Origin: Streptomyces xylophagus
GTDB taxonomy: Bacteria; Actinomycetota; Actinomycetes; Streptomycetales; Streptomycetaceae
Length of the DNA stretch: 64,000 nucleotides
Reading direction: 5' to 3'
Assembly (NCBI RefSeq): GCF_000716435.1
Contig: NZ_JNWO01000017.1
Coordinates: 138,700-202,699, forward strand
The notes under the pieces were generated by a model. It saw only the letters and a program-made list of their open reading frames with translations. It was not told the DNA's origin and ran no database searches. The translations under genes and the position numbers were made by a program. Of this stretch, positions 16,419 to 25,871 are shown one piece after another; the first letter of the stretch is position 1, and every line of letters begins with the position of its first letter.

Positions 16419-17483
16419 ATGGTCGCCCCCACCTCCCGCCGGTCCCTCCTGGCCCGCGCCGCCGCCCTGACCGCGGTGCCCGCGATCGGGGCCGTCGTCG
16501 CCGACACGGCGCTCGCCGGCCCGGCCCTCGCCGCCGGCACCACCGACCTGCCCGACTACGCCCCGGTGCCCCAGTCCTCGCTCGGCCCGGCGCTCAACAG
16601 CCAGGGCTACTACGTCGGACGGATCAAACGGAACCTGTACTGGGTCACCGACGGCACCTACGTCTCGGCCTTCCTCACCACCCGCGACGGCGTCGTCCTG
16701 CTCGACGCGCCGCCGTCGATCGGCCACAACATCCAGCGCGCCATCGACGACGTGACCAGGCCCAGCGGGCTGAGCAACAAGGTCACGCACCTCATCTACT
16801 CGCACCACCACTCCGACCACGCCGGCGGCTCGGGCATCTTCGGCCGCCATGTGACCCGGATCGGGCACTCCGAGACCCGCAGACTCCTCATACGGGACAA
16901 CGACCCCAACAAGCCCGCCCCCGAGGAGACCTTCGAGGACCGCCGGGTGCTGCACATCGGCGGCGAGCGCATCGAACTCGCCTGGCTCGGCGCCAACCAC
17001 ACCCCGGACAACATCTACATCCACCTGCCCGACCACGACTCGCTGATGCTGGTGGACGTCGCCCTGCCCGGCTGGGTGCCGTTCGCCAACCTGAACATCA
17101 ACGAGGACATCCCGGGCTCGCTGAAGGCGCCGGCCAAGGCCCTGAAGTACCCGTGGACCACCTTCATCGGCGGTCACCTCGGCCGGCTGGGCACGCGCCA
17201 CGACCTCCGGATCCACATCGACTACATGGACGACCTGGAGACGGAGATCCGCAAGGCCCTCACCACGGTCGACGGCACCCCCTACTTCGTGAAGTACGGC
17301 AACAACACCTGGGCCGCGGTGAAGACCTACCTCGACGAGGTGATCGCGGTCGCCGCCCGCCCGGTCGTCCAGAAATACACCGGCGTCCTCGCCGCGGCCG
17401 ACGTCTTCACCGAGAGCAACGCCTTCATGCTCATGGAGTCGATGCGCCTCGACGGCGGCTTCGGGATGACGGTCCACGACTGA
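16419..17483 (+). CDS. Tat-exported MBL-fold hydrolase
   Basis: 354 residues from the ATG at 16419 (AGAAGGG 8 nt upstream). A twin-arginine signal, SRRSLLARAAALTAVPAIGA, ends near ALAAGTT. The zinc motif HHHSDH is in YSHHHSDHAGGSG; further His ligands are likely in GANHTPDN and FIGGHLGRLG. Known relatives include secreted glyoxalase II-like and lactonase-like enzymes; substrate here is unknown. It follows the SnoaL-like gene and has its own candidate Rrf2 operator, so it seems to head a two-gene unit with the quinone oxidoreductase 38 bp downstream. Confidence 0.88.
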   Translation: MVAPTSRRSLLARAAALTAVPAIGAVVADTALAGPALAAGTTDLPDYAPVPQSSLGPALNSQGYYVGRIKRNLYWVTDGTYVSAFLTTRDGVVLLDAPPSIGHNIQRAIDDVTRPSGLSNKVTHLIYSHHHSDHAGGSGIFGRHVTRIGHSETRRLLIRDNDPNKPAPEETFEDRRVLHIGGERIELAWLGANHTPDNIYIHLPDHDSLMLVDVALPGWVPFANLNINEDIPGSLKAPAKALKYPWTTFIGGHLGRLGTRHDLRIHIDYMDDLETEIRKALTTVDGTPYFVKYGNNTWAAVKTYLDEVIAVAARPVVQKYTGVLAAADVFTESNAFMLMESMRLDGGFGMTVHD

Positions 17484-17521
17484 CACACCCCGCCCCGACC
17501 CACACCGTGAAAGAGGCTGTG

Positions 17522-18454
17522 ATGAAAGCGATTCAGCAGTACGACTTCGGTGGGCCCGAGGTGCTCACCGTGACCGAGATCCCCGAACCCGAGCCGCGCG
17601 CCGGACGGGTCCGGGTCCGGGTGAGCGGGACCTCCGTGAACCCGGCGGACCTCGCGGCCCGCGCGGGCTGGCTGAGCCAGGTGCTGCCCGACCTGGCCCC
17701 GCCGTTCATCCTCGGCGCGGACCTCGCGGGCACGGTCGTCGACGGCGACGGACCGTTCGCCCCCGGCACCCGGGTCGCCGGGCTCGCACCCTGGTTCGTC
17801 AACCAGGAGGGCACCTACGCGGAGGTCGTCTCGATCGACCCCGCCTATCTGGCGGAGATCCCCGCCGGGGTCGACGACGTCACGGCGGCGGCCGTCCCGA
17901 TCACCGCCGTGACCGCCTGGCAGGCTCTTGAGCTGGGCGGGGTCGCCGCCGGGCAGACCGTCCTGGTCACCGGGGCGAGCGGCGCCATCGGCGGATGGGC
18001 GGTCCAGCACGCGGCCGGCCTCGGCGCCAAGGTCGTCGCCGTCGCGTCGGACGGCGACGAGAAGTACGTCGAGGGTCTCGGCGCCGACACCGTCCTCGGC
18101 CGGGCGGCCGACGCCGGTGAACTCGCCGCCGCCGTACGGAAGTCGGTGCCCGGCGGGGTCGACGTGGTCGTGGACCCCGCCGGAATCGGTGGTGACCTGA
18201 TCCACGCCGTGCGCGACGGCGGTGTCTTCGTCGTCCTCGCGATCGTGCCGGATCCCGAACCGGAGCGCGGTGTCGACGTACGCCGCGTCAACGCGCAGTC
18301 CGACGGCGCGCTGCTGGCCCGGATCCTCACCGACATCGCCGACGGCAAGAAGAAGCCCCGCGTCGGCCTGACCCTCCCGCTGGCCGAGGCGGCCGAGGCA
18401 CACCGCAGGAGTGAGAACAGGTCGGTGCGCGGGAAGATCGTGCTCACGGTGTGA
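17522..18454 (+). CDS. NADP-dependent quinone oxidoreductase (zinc-free MDR family)
   Basis: 310 residues; AAAGAGG precedes the ATG at 17522. The N-terminal GroES-like domain (MKAIQQYDFGGPEVL) and Rossmann domain (VLVTGASGAIGGWAVQHAAG) match the quinone oxidoreductase branch of the medium-chain dehydrogenases, which lack catalytic zinc; no zinc-ligand cysteines are seen. It reduces quinones or enones with NADPH. Along with the Rrf2 regulator this suggests a response to electrophiles or quinones. Terminator at 18470-18507. Confidence 0.9.
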   Translation: MKAIQQYDFGGPEVLTVTEIPEPEPRAGRVRVRVSGTSVNPADLAARAGWLSQVLPDLAPPFILGADLAGTVVDGDGPFAPGTRVAGLAPWFVNQEGTYAEVVSIDPAYLAEIPAGVDDVTAAAVPITAVTAWQALELGGVAAGQTVLVTGASGAIGGWAVQHAAGLGAKVVAVASDGDEKYVEGLGADTVLGRAADAGELAAAVRKSVPGGVDVVVDPAGIGGDLIHAVRDGGVFVVLAIVPDPEPERGVDVRRVNAQSDGALLARILTDIADGKKKPRVGLTLPLAEAAEAHRRSENRSVRGKIVLTV

Positions 18455-18469
18455 GGGGGCGGCACACGA

Positions 18470-18507
18470 CGATGCCCGGTCCGGGGTGAACTCCGGGCCG
18501 GGCATCG
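18470..18507. terminator. Terminator between quinone oxidoreductase and nagE2
   Basis: CGATGCCCGGTCCGG (18470-18484) pairs perfectly with CCGGGCCGGGCATCG (18493-18507) apart from one position. Located between convergent genes. Confidence 0.85.
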
Positions 18508-18528
18508 GGTGTTGTACGTGGCCGAGGG

Positions 18529-19845
<1,317 letters not shown>

Positions 19846-19863
19846 AGACTTCCTCCATCGGGT

Positions 19864-19896
19864 GGTGGTCTACACCACTCAGTGGTGTAGACCTGT
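19864..19896. promoter_or_regulatory. Paired DasR-responsive elements (dre) upstream of nagE2
   Basis: Site 1 is GGTGGTCTACACCACT (19864-19879) and site 2 is AGTGGTGTAGACCTGT (19881-19896). Both fit the DasR consensus TGGTCTAGACCA with one or two changes. GGTCTACACCACT (19867-19879) and AGTGGTGTAGACC (19881-19893) form a perfect inverted repeat around base 19880. Confidence 0.85.
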
Positions 19897-19981
19897 TGTA
19901 GCAGATGAAGTCCGCATAAAGGAACCCGCGAATCCTGCGACCGAATCGCTACGCGACGTACACGAAGAAGCGCACGGCAAA

Positions 19982-20010
19982 GGGCCCCCGGACCGACGGT
20001 CCGGGGGCCC
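19982..20010 (-). terminator. Terminator of nagE1
   Basis: Perfect 13-bp stem GGGCCCCCGGACC / GGTCCGGGGGCCC with a 3-nt loop, 27 bp beyond the nagE1 stop. It separates nagE1 from nagE2. Confidence 0.85.
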
Positions 20011-20036
20011 AACTCGCCTGTGCTGTAAGGCTGTTC

Positions 20037-21329
20037 CTATGCCTTCGTGACGTCCTCCTGCTCATCCTCCGGCTCCCGCCCCGGCGTCTTCAGATCGAAC
20101 TTCGTGATCGCGAACCGGAAGACGACGTAGTACACCGCCGCGAAGCACAGCCCGATCGGAATGATCGCCCACGGTTTCGTCGCCAGGTTCCAGTTGATCG
20201 CGTAGTCGATCAGACCGGCCGAGAAACTGAAGCCGTCGTGCACCCCGAGCCCCCAGGTCACCGCCATCGACACACCGGTCAACACCGCGTGGACCGCGTA
20301 GAGGACAGGCGCGATGAACAGGAACGAGTACTCGATGGGCTCGGTGATGCCGGTGACGAAGGAGGTCAGTGCGACCGAGAGCATCAGACCGCTCACCTCC
20401 TTGCGCCGGCTCGGCTTCGCGCAGTGTGCGATCGCGAGCGCCGCCGCCGGCAGCGCGAACATCATGATCGGGAAGAAGCCCGAGGTGAACTGCCCCGCGT
20501 TCGGGTCACCCGCCAGGAACATGTTGATGTCACCGTGCACCACCGTCCCGTCCGGCTTGGTGTAGCTGCCGAACTGGAACCAGATGGGCACGTTCAGGAA
20601 CTGATGCAGTCCTACGACGAGCAGCGCCCGGTTGGCGAGACCGAACACCCCGGCACCCACCGCACCCCGGGCGCTCAGCCAGTCGCTGAAGTGTTCCAGA
20701 CCCGTGCCGATCGGCGGCCAGATCCACAGCGCCACCGCCGCGACCGCGATCGCCACGAACGACATGATGATCGGCACCAGCCGGCGCCCGTTGAAGAAGC
20801 CGAGCCAGTCCACCAGCTTCGTACGGTGGAACCGCATCCAGAAGAACGCGGTCAACAGCCCCAGCACGATCCCGCCGAACACCCCGGGATTCTGGTACGT
20901 GAACGCCGAGACCGAGTGATCGGCGGCCTGGCACCCGATCCCGGGCACCACATTCGTCCCGCCCGTGCAGTCCTTCGGGAACTGGCGCAACACGTTGTAG
21001 TACACGAGGAAACCGACCAGCCCGGCCAGCGCCGTCGACCCGTCCGACTTCTTCGCCATACCGATCGAGACACCCACGCAGAACAACAGCGGCAGCCCGA
21101 GCTGCCCGTCGAGCAGCGCGCCGCCCGCACCCGCCATCACCTTCGAGACATTGGTCCACCCCAGCCCGTCGTCCCCGAACACGTCCGGCTGCCCGAGCCG
21201 GTTGAGGATGCCGGCGGCCGGCAGTACGGCGATGGGGAGTTGGAGACTGCGGCCCATCTTCTGCAGCCCCTGGAACAGGTTGTTCCAGGAGACGCGCCCA
21301 GGACGGGCGGCGGCACTGTCGGCACTCAT
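20037..21329 (-). CDS. nagE1: PTS EIIC, N-acetylglucosamine permease NagE1
   Basis: 430 residues from the ATG at 21329, chosen because GAGGGG precedes it at good spacing. Highly similar to NagE2 over its whole length (for example FQGLQKMGRSLQLPIAVLPA and GITEPIEYSFLF), so the two arose by tandem duplication. It has an extra segment (DCTGGTNVVPGIGCQAADHS) with two cysteines in an outside loop. Divergent from nagF with a DasR-type site in between. Confidence 0.92.
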   Translation of the reverse strand: MSADSAAARPGRVSWNNLFQGLQKMGRSLQLPIAVLPAAGILNRLGQPDVFGDDGLGWTNVSKVMAGAGGALLDGQLGLPLLFCVGVSIGMAKKSDGSTALAGLVGFLVYYNVLRQFPKDCTGGTNVVPGIGCQAADHSVSAFTYQNPGVFGGIVLGLLTAFFWMRFHRTKLVDWLGFFNGRRLVPIIMSFVAIAVAAVALWIWPPIGTGLEHFSDWLSARGAVGAGVFGLANRALLVVGLHQFLNVPIWFQFGSYTKPDGTVVHGDINMFLAGDPNAGQFTSGFFPIMMFALPAAALAIAHCAKPSRRKEVSGLMLSVALTSFVTGITEPIEYSFLFIAPVLYAVHAVLTGVSMAVTWGLGVHDGFSFSAGLIDYAINWNLATKPWAIIPIGLCFAAVYYVVFRFAITKFDLKTPGREPEDEQEDVTKA

Positions 21330-21345
21330 GGACGCCCCTCGGTAA

Positions 21346-21361
21346 TGTGGTGTAGACCAGT
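21346..21361. promoter_or_regulatory. DasR-responsive element between nagE1 and nagF
   Basis: TGTGGTGTAGACCAGT fits the dre consensus at most positions. It lies 16 bp upstream of nagE1 and 110 bp upstream of nagF. Confidence 0.8.
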
Positions 21362-21470
21362 TGGCGACGTGATCGTTCACCATCATTCGGCACGCACGAC
21401 ATGACCGCTCGCGAAGCTGGGCCAACTGTGGGTTACTGCGACAAAGCGGTTCGGATCAGGGAGAAAGAAC

Positions 21471-21704
21471 ATGGCCACCAAGGCTGAGAAGATCGTTGCC
21501 GGGCTGGGCGGCATCGACAACATCGAAGAGGTCGAGGGCTGCATCACCCGCCTGCGCACCGAGGTCCACGACCCCTCCAAGGTCGACGAGGCCGCCCTGA
21601 AGGCCGCCGGCGCCCACGGCGTCGTCAAGATGGGCACCGCCATCCAGGTCGTCATCGGCACCGACGCGGACCCGATCGCGGCGGACATCGAAGACATGAT
21701 GTGA
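21471..21704 (+). CDS. nagF: PTS EIIB component for N-acetylglucosamine, NagF
   Basis: 77 residues. The phosphorylated cysteine is C24 in VEGCITRLRTEV, the standard EIIB-Glc/GlcNAc motif. As a stand-alone EIIB it would pass phosphate from EIIA (Crr) to NagE1 or NagE2. Start ATG after GGGAGAAAGAAC. Divergent from nagE1 and followed by a strong terminator. Confidence 0.93.
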   Translation: MATKAEKIVAGLGGIDNIEEVEGCITRLRTEVHDPSKVDEAALKAAGAHGVVKMGTAIQVVIGTDADPIAADIEDMM

Positions 21705-21723
21705 AGCCCCGGCTTCGCAACTA

Positions 21724-21761
21724 GGAAAGGGGCTCCTCCCGAGGCAGGAGGAGCCCCTTCC
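21724..21761 (+). terminator. Terminator after nagF
   Basis: GGAAAGGGGCTCCTCC (21724-21739) pairs with GGAGGAGCCCCTTCC (21747-21761), nearly perfect. Confidence 0.85.
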
Positions 21762-21799
21762 TCCATGTGCGGGCCGGCCCTACGACTAGGCTCTTCGCC

Positions 21800-22537
21800 A
21801 TGTCTCGCATCGACGGCCGAACCCCCGAACAGCTCCGCCCCGTCACCATCGAACGCGGCTGGAGCAAGCACGCCGAGGGCTCCGTCCTCGTCTCCTTCGG
21901 CGACACCAAGGTCTTCTGCACCGCCTCGGTCACCGAAGGCGTCCCCCGCTGGCGCAAGGGCAGCGGCGAGGGCTGGGTCACCGCGGAGTACTCCATGCTG
22001 CCCCGCGCCACCAACACCCGCGGCGACCGCGAATCCGTACGCGGCAAGATCGGCGGCCGCACCCACGAGATCAGCCGCCTCATCGGCCGCTCGCTCCGCG
22101 CGGTCATCGACTACAAGGCCCTCGGCGAGAACACCATCGTCCTCGACTGCGACGTCCTCCAGGCCGACGGCGGCACCCGTACGGCGGCCATCACCGGCGC
22201 GTACGTCGCCCTCGCCGACGCCGTCGCCTGGGCCCAGGGCAAGAAGCTGATCAAGGCCGGCCGCCAGCCCCTCACCGGCACGGTCAGCGCGGTGTCGGTC
22301 GGCATCGTCGGCGGAGTCCCGCTGTTGGACCTCTGCTACGAGGAGGACGTCCGCGCCGAGACCGACATGAACGTCGTCTGCACCGGCGACGGCCGCTTCG
22401 TCGAGGTCCAGGGCACCGCCGAGGCCGAGCCCTTCGCACGCGCCGAGCTCAACGCTCTCCTCGACCTCGCGGTCGCCGGCTGCGACGAACTGACCGCCGT
22501 ACAGCGCAAAGCACTTGAGGCCGCGCTGGAGAAGTAA
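21800..22537 (+). CDS. rph: Ribonuclease PH
   Basis: 245 residues. N-terminal [20 protein letters not shown] is the RNase PH signature; [20 protein letters not shown] and the phosphate-site segment [15 protein letters not shown] follow. It is a phosphorolytic 3'-5' exonuclease that trims tRNA precursors. The start at 21800 lacks a clear ribosome site. Downstream are a lipoprotein gene and rdgB on the same strand. Confidence 0.95.
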   Translation: MSRIDGRTPEQLRPVTIERGWSKHAEGSVLVSFGDTKVFCTASVTEGVPRWRKGSGEGWVTAEYSMLPRATNTRGDRESVRGKIGGRTHEISRLIGRSLRAVIDYKALGENTIVLDCDVLQADGGTRTAAITGAYVALADAVAWAQGKKLIKAGRQPLTGTVSAVSVGIVGGVPLLDLCYEEDVRAETDMNVVCTGDGRFVEVQGTAEAEPFARAELNALLDLAVAGCDELTAVQRKALEAALEK

Positions 22538-22693
22538 GAGGCTTGGCCGGCCAGGTAAAGGACGCATCAAGGACGTACCAAGACGAGCGGGCCGCCGGGG
22601 CAACCCGGTGGCCCGCGCCCGCGTCCCTACGCATACGAAACGGAAACGGGGAGGGGCCGCCGAGGCCCACCCCCAGGGGGAGGAAACCCGACC

Positions 22694-23098
22694 ATGGCCG
22701 CAAGCCGACGCAGTCGTCGTCGCCACATCGCCGCAGCCGCCACGGTGGCGGTGATCGGCCTGACGGCCGGACTCACCACCGGCTGCGACGCGGTCAACAA
22801 GGCCATCGACTGTGTCCAGACCGCCGACACCATCGCCGACAGCGTCACCGGCCTCCAACAGGCGGTGGAGAACGCGGCCAACGACCCCACCCAGACCGAC
22901 GAGGCCCTCAACTCCATCGAGAAGGACCTCGAAAAGATCGGCGACAAGACCGACAACGCCGACGTCAACAAAGCGGTGGACGACCTGAACAAGGCCGTCG
23001 ACAACGTCCGTACGGCCGTCAAGAACGGCGACAACACCCCCGACATCAGCCCGGTCACGGACGCGGCGGGTGAGCTGACGAAGGTCTGCACGTCGTAG
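22694..23098 (+). CDS. Small secreted lipoprotein, probable
   Basis: 134 residues. A basic N-terminus (ASRRSRRRH), a hydrophobic stretch and LTTGC suggest lipidation at Cys31, although Thr at -3 is unusual for a lipobox. The mature part is helical and rich in Asp, Asn and Lys, with heptad-like spacing (SIEKDLEKIGDKTDNADVNK). GGAGG precedes the ATG. Located between rph and rdgB. No function is recognised. Confidence 0.8.
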   Translation: MAASRRSRRRHIAAAATVAVIGLTAGLTTGCDAVNKAIDCVQTADTIADSVTGLQQAVENAANDPTQTDEALNSIEKDLEKIGDKTDNADVNKAVDDLNKAVDNVRTAVKNGDNTPDISPVTDAAGELTKVCTS

Positions 23099-23129
23099 GC
23101 GCGGGGCGGGCGTTGGAATACTGGACGCC

Positions 23130-23732
23130 ATGACACGCCTGATCCTCGCCACCCGCAACGCCGGGAAAATCACCGAACTGCGGTCGATCCTCGCCACCGC
23201 GGGCCTGCCCCACGACCTGATCGGCGCCGAGTCCTACCCCGACATCCCCGACGTCAAGGAAACGGGCATCACGTTCGCGGAGAACGCGTTGCTGAAGGCC
23301 CACGCCCTGGCCCAGGCAACGGGCCTCCCGGCGGTCGCCGACGACTCCGGCCTCTGTGTGGACGTCCTGAACGGCGCCCCCGGAATCTTCTCCGCCCGCT
23401 GGTCCGGCACCCACGGCGACGACCAGGCCAACCTGAACCTCCTCCTGGCCCAACTCTCGGACATCGCCGACGAACACCGAGCCGCCCACTTCGCCTGCGC
23501 GGCAGCCCTCGCCCTCCCGGACGGCACGGAACGCGTGGTCGAGGGCCGGCTGAAGGGCGTCCTGCGCCACACCCCAACAGGCACAAACGGCTTCGGCTAC
23601 GACCCGATCCTCCAGCCGGAGGGCGACACACGCACCTGCGCGGAACTCACGGCGGAGGAGAAGAACGCGATCAGCCATCGGGGGAAGGCGTTCCGGGCGT
23701 TGGTGCCGGTGGTTCGGGAGTTGTTGGGCTGA
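23130..23732 (+). CDS. rdgB: Non-canonical purine NTP pyrophosphatase RdgB/HAM1
   Basis: 200 residues. Begins LILATRNAGKITELRSIL (the (S/T)xNxxK substrate loop), followed by ETGITFAENALLKA, ADDSGLCVD, PGIFSARWSG and TNGFGYDPIL, ending in SHRGKAFRAL. It removes ITP, XTP and dITP to prevent mutagenic incorporation. Probably cotranscribed with rph; the pairing of these two genes is common. A strong terminator follows. Confidence 0.95.
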   Translation: MTRLILATRNAGKITELRSILATAGLPHDLIGAESYPDIPDVKETGITFAENALLKAHALAQATGLPAVADDSGLCVDVLNGAPGIFSARWSGTHGDDQANLNLLLAQLSDIADEHRAAHFACAAALALPDGTERVVEGRLKGVLRHTPTGTNGFGYDPILQPEGDTRTCAELTAEEKNAISHRGKAFRALVPVVRELLG

Positions 23733-23738
23733 GACGAC

Positions 23739-23768
23739 GGAGGGGCCGTCCTTGCGGACGGCCCCTCC
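23739..23768. terminator. Terminator between rdgB and tRNA-Leu
   Basis: Perfect 13-bp stem GGAGGGGCCGTCC / GGACGGCCCCTCC with loop TTGC. Serves both strands. Confidence 0.9.
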
Positions 23769-23774
23769 GGACGT

Positions 23775-23856
23775 GCGGCCGATGGGAGTCGAACCCACAT
23801 GGGCAAATGCCCCGAGGCACCTAAAACCTCTGCTTATACCATTCAGCAACGGCCGC
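23775..23856 (-). tRNA. tRNA-Leu, anticodon UAG
   Basis: 82 nt on the minus strand. Acceptor arms GCGGCCG and CGGCCGC pair. The anticodon loop TTTAGGT gives UAG, closed by GAGGT/GCCTC. A long variable arm (GGGCATTTGCCC) marks a class II tRNA, and the T-loop is TTCGACT. CCA is not encoded. It reads CUA and other CUN codons, and is distinct from bldA (UAA). Only 13 bp separate its 5' end from the stop of the HNH gene upstream. Confidence 0.93.
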
Positions 23857-23869
23857 GTGCCCGACCATG

Positions 23870-24547
23870 CTACCGGGGAAGCGTGCGACTGCGGCTCCCG
23901 CCTCTGCACCAGGTGCTGGTGATCGCGTGGCAGTTGGGACACAGCAACCGCAGGTTCTCCCGCCGGTCGTCACTCCAGTCCCCGTTGATGTGATCGACCT
24001 CCAGTGTCATGGGCTTGCCGAGCCACTCAGGACCGATCCCGCATTCGGCGCAGACCTCTGGTGCGCCTACCTCCATGAGCGCCCGACGCAACAGGTGCGT
24101 TCTCGTCCGACGGATGCCGTCGTGCTGGACGAGGATGTTCTCGGCACGCCGAAGAGGCACGCTGCCTGGTTGCCCTCGCTGGTGCGCCCGTCCCAGAAAG
24201 TGGGAGGTGTCGAGGTCGTCTTCCGCCATCCATCGGCGGAGCAACGTGCGCAGTCGGCTGTTGTACGGCTCCATCCCGAGTGCGCGGAGCGCGTCCGCGA
24301 GGGACGTGGCTCCCTCGACGGCGCGGCGCAGTTCGTCGGTGGTCGGTTTGGATGGCGTCGCGTTCGATCGTCTCTGGCGTGGCATGTGGGAGACGTCGAT
24401 TCCGAAGTGGTCGAGACGCCGGAAGAGGTAGCGGCGAAGCTTGCCGTAGGGCTGCGTACCGAAGAATCCGATGACCTCGTCGATGTCGGTACAGCGGGCG
24501 GCGGCTTCGGACAGTCGCTCGCGGGTGTACTGCATGCCGTTGCTCAT
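23870..24547 (-). CDS. HNH endonuclease-like protein, second of a coupled pair
   Basis: 225 residues from the ATG at 24547 (AAGGTGG upstream). The C-terminal HNH centre reads CAECGIGPEWLGKP, LEVDHINGDW and ENLRLLCPNCH, with zinc-binding CxxC pairs. Two N-terminal modules of about 50 residues, each ending in a D(V/T)SH motif, resemble small DNA-binding helical domains. The ATG overlaps the TGA of the upstream HNH gene, so the two are translated together. The gene ends 13 bp before the tRNA-Leu on the same strand. Confidence 0.85.
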   Translation of the reverse strand: MSNGMQYTRERLSEAAARCTDIDEVIGFFGTQPYGKLRRYLFRRLDHFGIDVSHMPRQRRSNATPSKPTTDELRRAVEGATSLADALRALGMEPYNSRLRTLLRRWMAEDDLDTSHFLGRAHQRGQPGSVPLRRAENILVQHDGIRRTRTHLLRRALMEVGAPEVCAECGIGPEWLGKPMTLEVDHINGDWSDDRRENLRLLCPNCHAITSTWCRGGSRSRTLPR

Positions 24548-25197
24548 GAGGCGCCACCTTTGCCGCGCCCCTTTCCACGTCCTCGGTAACTGTCCGTCGT
24601 CGAGTGGCAGTTGGGGCACAGAAACCGCAGGTTCTCGATGCGGTTGTCGCGCCAGTTGCCGTCAATGTGGTCGACCTCTAGCGGGAGCGAATGTCCTCGC
24701 CAGACCGCTTCCGCCCCGCACAGAGCGCACCGCTCCTGCATTCCCAAAGCCTTCAGCGCCCACTTGAGTCGATCGCTCGGGATGCGCCGAGCCTGACCGG
24801 TCGGCTGCTCGACGAGTAGCCCCTCAGGCGTGCGGGGTCGCCGGGTTTCGCCCCGCCGGGTCGGCATCTGAAAGTGCGAGGTGTCGATGTCGTACGCCTT
24901 GATCCGGCGACTGATGTGCGTGTGATGCCCGCCCACGACCTCCAGCCCGAGACACCGCAGCACCTCGCACATGTTCGTCGACGCCGAGACCGCCGCCTGA
25001 AGGATCTCCCTCGTCCACTTCACGCCCTCGCGCTCGAAGTGCGAGACATCCACTCCCAGCTTTTTCATCCGCCCAAGAACGTAGCGCCGCGTCGAACTCC
25101 CCGGATCCACCCCCAACCGCTCCAACGCCTCCGACAACGTCCGCGCCCCTTGAGCCGCTCCTTCCAGCCGCTCCCGCGAATACGCGCTGACCCCCAT
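24544..25197 (-). CDS. HNH endonuclease-like protein, first of a coupled pair
   Basis: 217 residues. Paralogous to the following gene: two N-terminal modules (SRERLEGAAQGARTLSEALE ending VDVSHF; REILQAAVSASTNMCEVLR ending IDTSHF) and a C-terminal HNH centre with CALCGAEAV, LEVDHIDGNW and ENLRFLCPNCH. Ends in a Gly/Arg/Lys tail. Such modular HNH proteins occur in phages and Streptomyces genomes. Target and function are unknown; homing, restriction or recombination are all possible. Confidence 0.85.
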   Translation of the reverse strand: MGVSAYSRERLEGAAQGARTLSEALERLGVDPGSSTRRYVLGRMKKLGVDVSHFEREGVKWTREILQAAVSASTNMCEVLRCLGLEVVGGHHTHISRRIKAYDIDTSHFQMPTRRGETRRPRTPEGLLVEQPTGQARRIPSDRLKWALKALGMQERCALCGAEAVWRGHSLPLEVDHIDGNWRDNRIENLRFLCPNCHSTTDSYRGRGKGRGKGGAS

Positions 25198-25288
25198 CGT
25201 TCCCCTCCGATCTCGACCACACGTTCGCGGTCTCGAATGGAGTAACGAGAGGCTTATCGGACAGTCACGCCCGAAACGTAAAGCAGTT

Positions 25289-25351
25289 GATAGACTGTGG
25301 GCCGCTAAAGCCTCCCAGGTACGGACCCTTGTCCCCCCGGGAGGCTTTTTT
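25289..25351 (+). promoter_or_regulatory. Promoter-like element plus leader hairpin in front of the GNAT gene
   Basis: A TAGACT box at 25291-25296 could be a -10. Downstream, AAAGCCTCCC (25307-25316) pairs with GGGAGGCTTT (25339-25348), followed by T-rich sequence up to 25351. The structure is a textbook intrinsic terminator that ends two bases before the ATG at 25353, so it looks like an attenuator or a short terminated RNA. Confidence 0.55.
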
Positions 25352-25352
25352 C

Positions 25353-25871
25353 ATGACCTCTTTCATGGCAGCAGTAGACGTACGGCCGGCCACCCCCGCC
25401 GACCGCCCCACCGTGGAGCGGCTCTGGCTGATGTTCCGGCATGACCTGTCCGAGTTCGCGCCCGGAGGGCAGTCCCAACTGCCCAACCCGGACGGCGCGT
25501 TCCGCAGTGAGCGGGTGGACGCGGCGTTCGACGGTGGTGATGGGGACTGGGCGCCGTATCTCTTCGTGAGCGGCGAGCGGCCTGTCGGGTTCGCGTTCGT
25601 GCGGGGGATCACCGCACCCATCCGCGTCCTCAACAGCTTCTTCGTCGTGCGTGGTGCTCGGCGGGGTGGGGTTGGGCTGCGGGCTGTGCGGGATGTTGTC
25701 GGGCGGTACCCGGGGGACTGGGAGGTCGCCTTTCAGGACGGTAATCCGGGGGCTGTGGCGTTCTGGCGGCGGGTCGGTGAGGAGCTTGCTCCGGGGGAGT
25801 GGAGCGAGGAGCGCAGGTCGGTGCCTGGGCGGGCCGACCTGCCTCCTGATGTGTGGGTGTCGTTCAGATAG
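25353..25871 (+). CDS. GNAT family N-acetyltransferase
   Basis: 172 residues from the ATG at 25353, or 168 from 25365; neither has a ribosome site. The GNAT fold is seen in VDVRPATPADRPTVERLW at the N-terminus, the strand VLNSFFVVRGARRGGVGLRA (acetyl-CoA loop R/Q-x-x-G-x-G/A) and GNPGAVAFWRRVG. It transfers acetyl from acetyl-CoA to an amine; the acceptor is unknown. The stop overlaps the 3' end of bcp on the other strand by 8 bp. The terminator-like hairpin directly upstream suggests control of read-through. Confidence 0.87.
   Translation: MTSFMAAVDVRPATPADRPTVERLWLMFRHDLSEFAPGGQSQLPNPDGAFRSERVDAAFDGGDGDWAPYLFVSGERPVGFAFVRGITAPIRVLNSFFVVRGARRGGVGLRAVRDVVGRYPGDWEVAFQDGNPGAVAFWRRVGEELAPGEWSEERRSVPGRADLPPDVWVSFR

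Noticed and set aside
23775..23856. bldA (tRNA-Leu for UUA)
   Set aside because: The anticodon read from the loop is UAG, not UAA.
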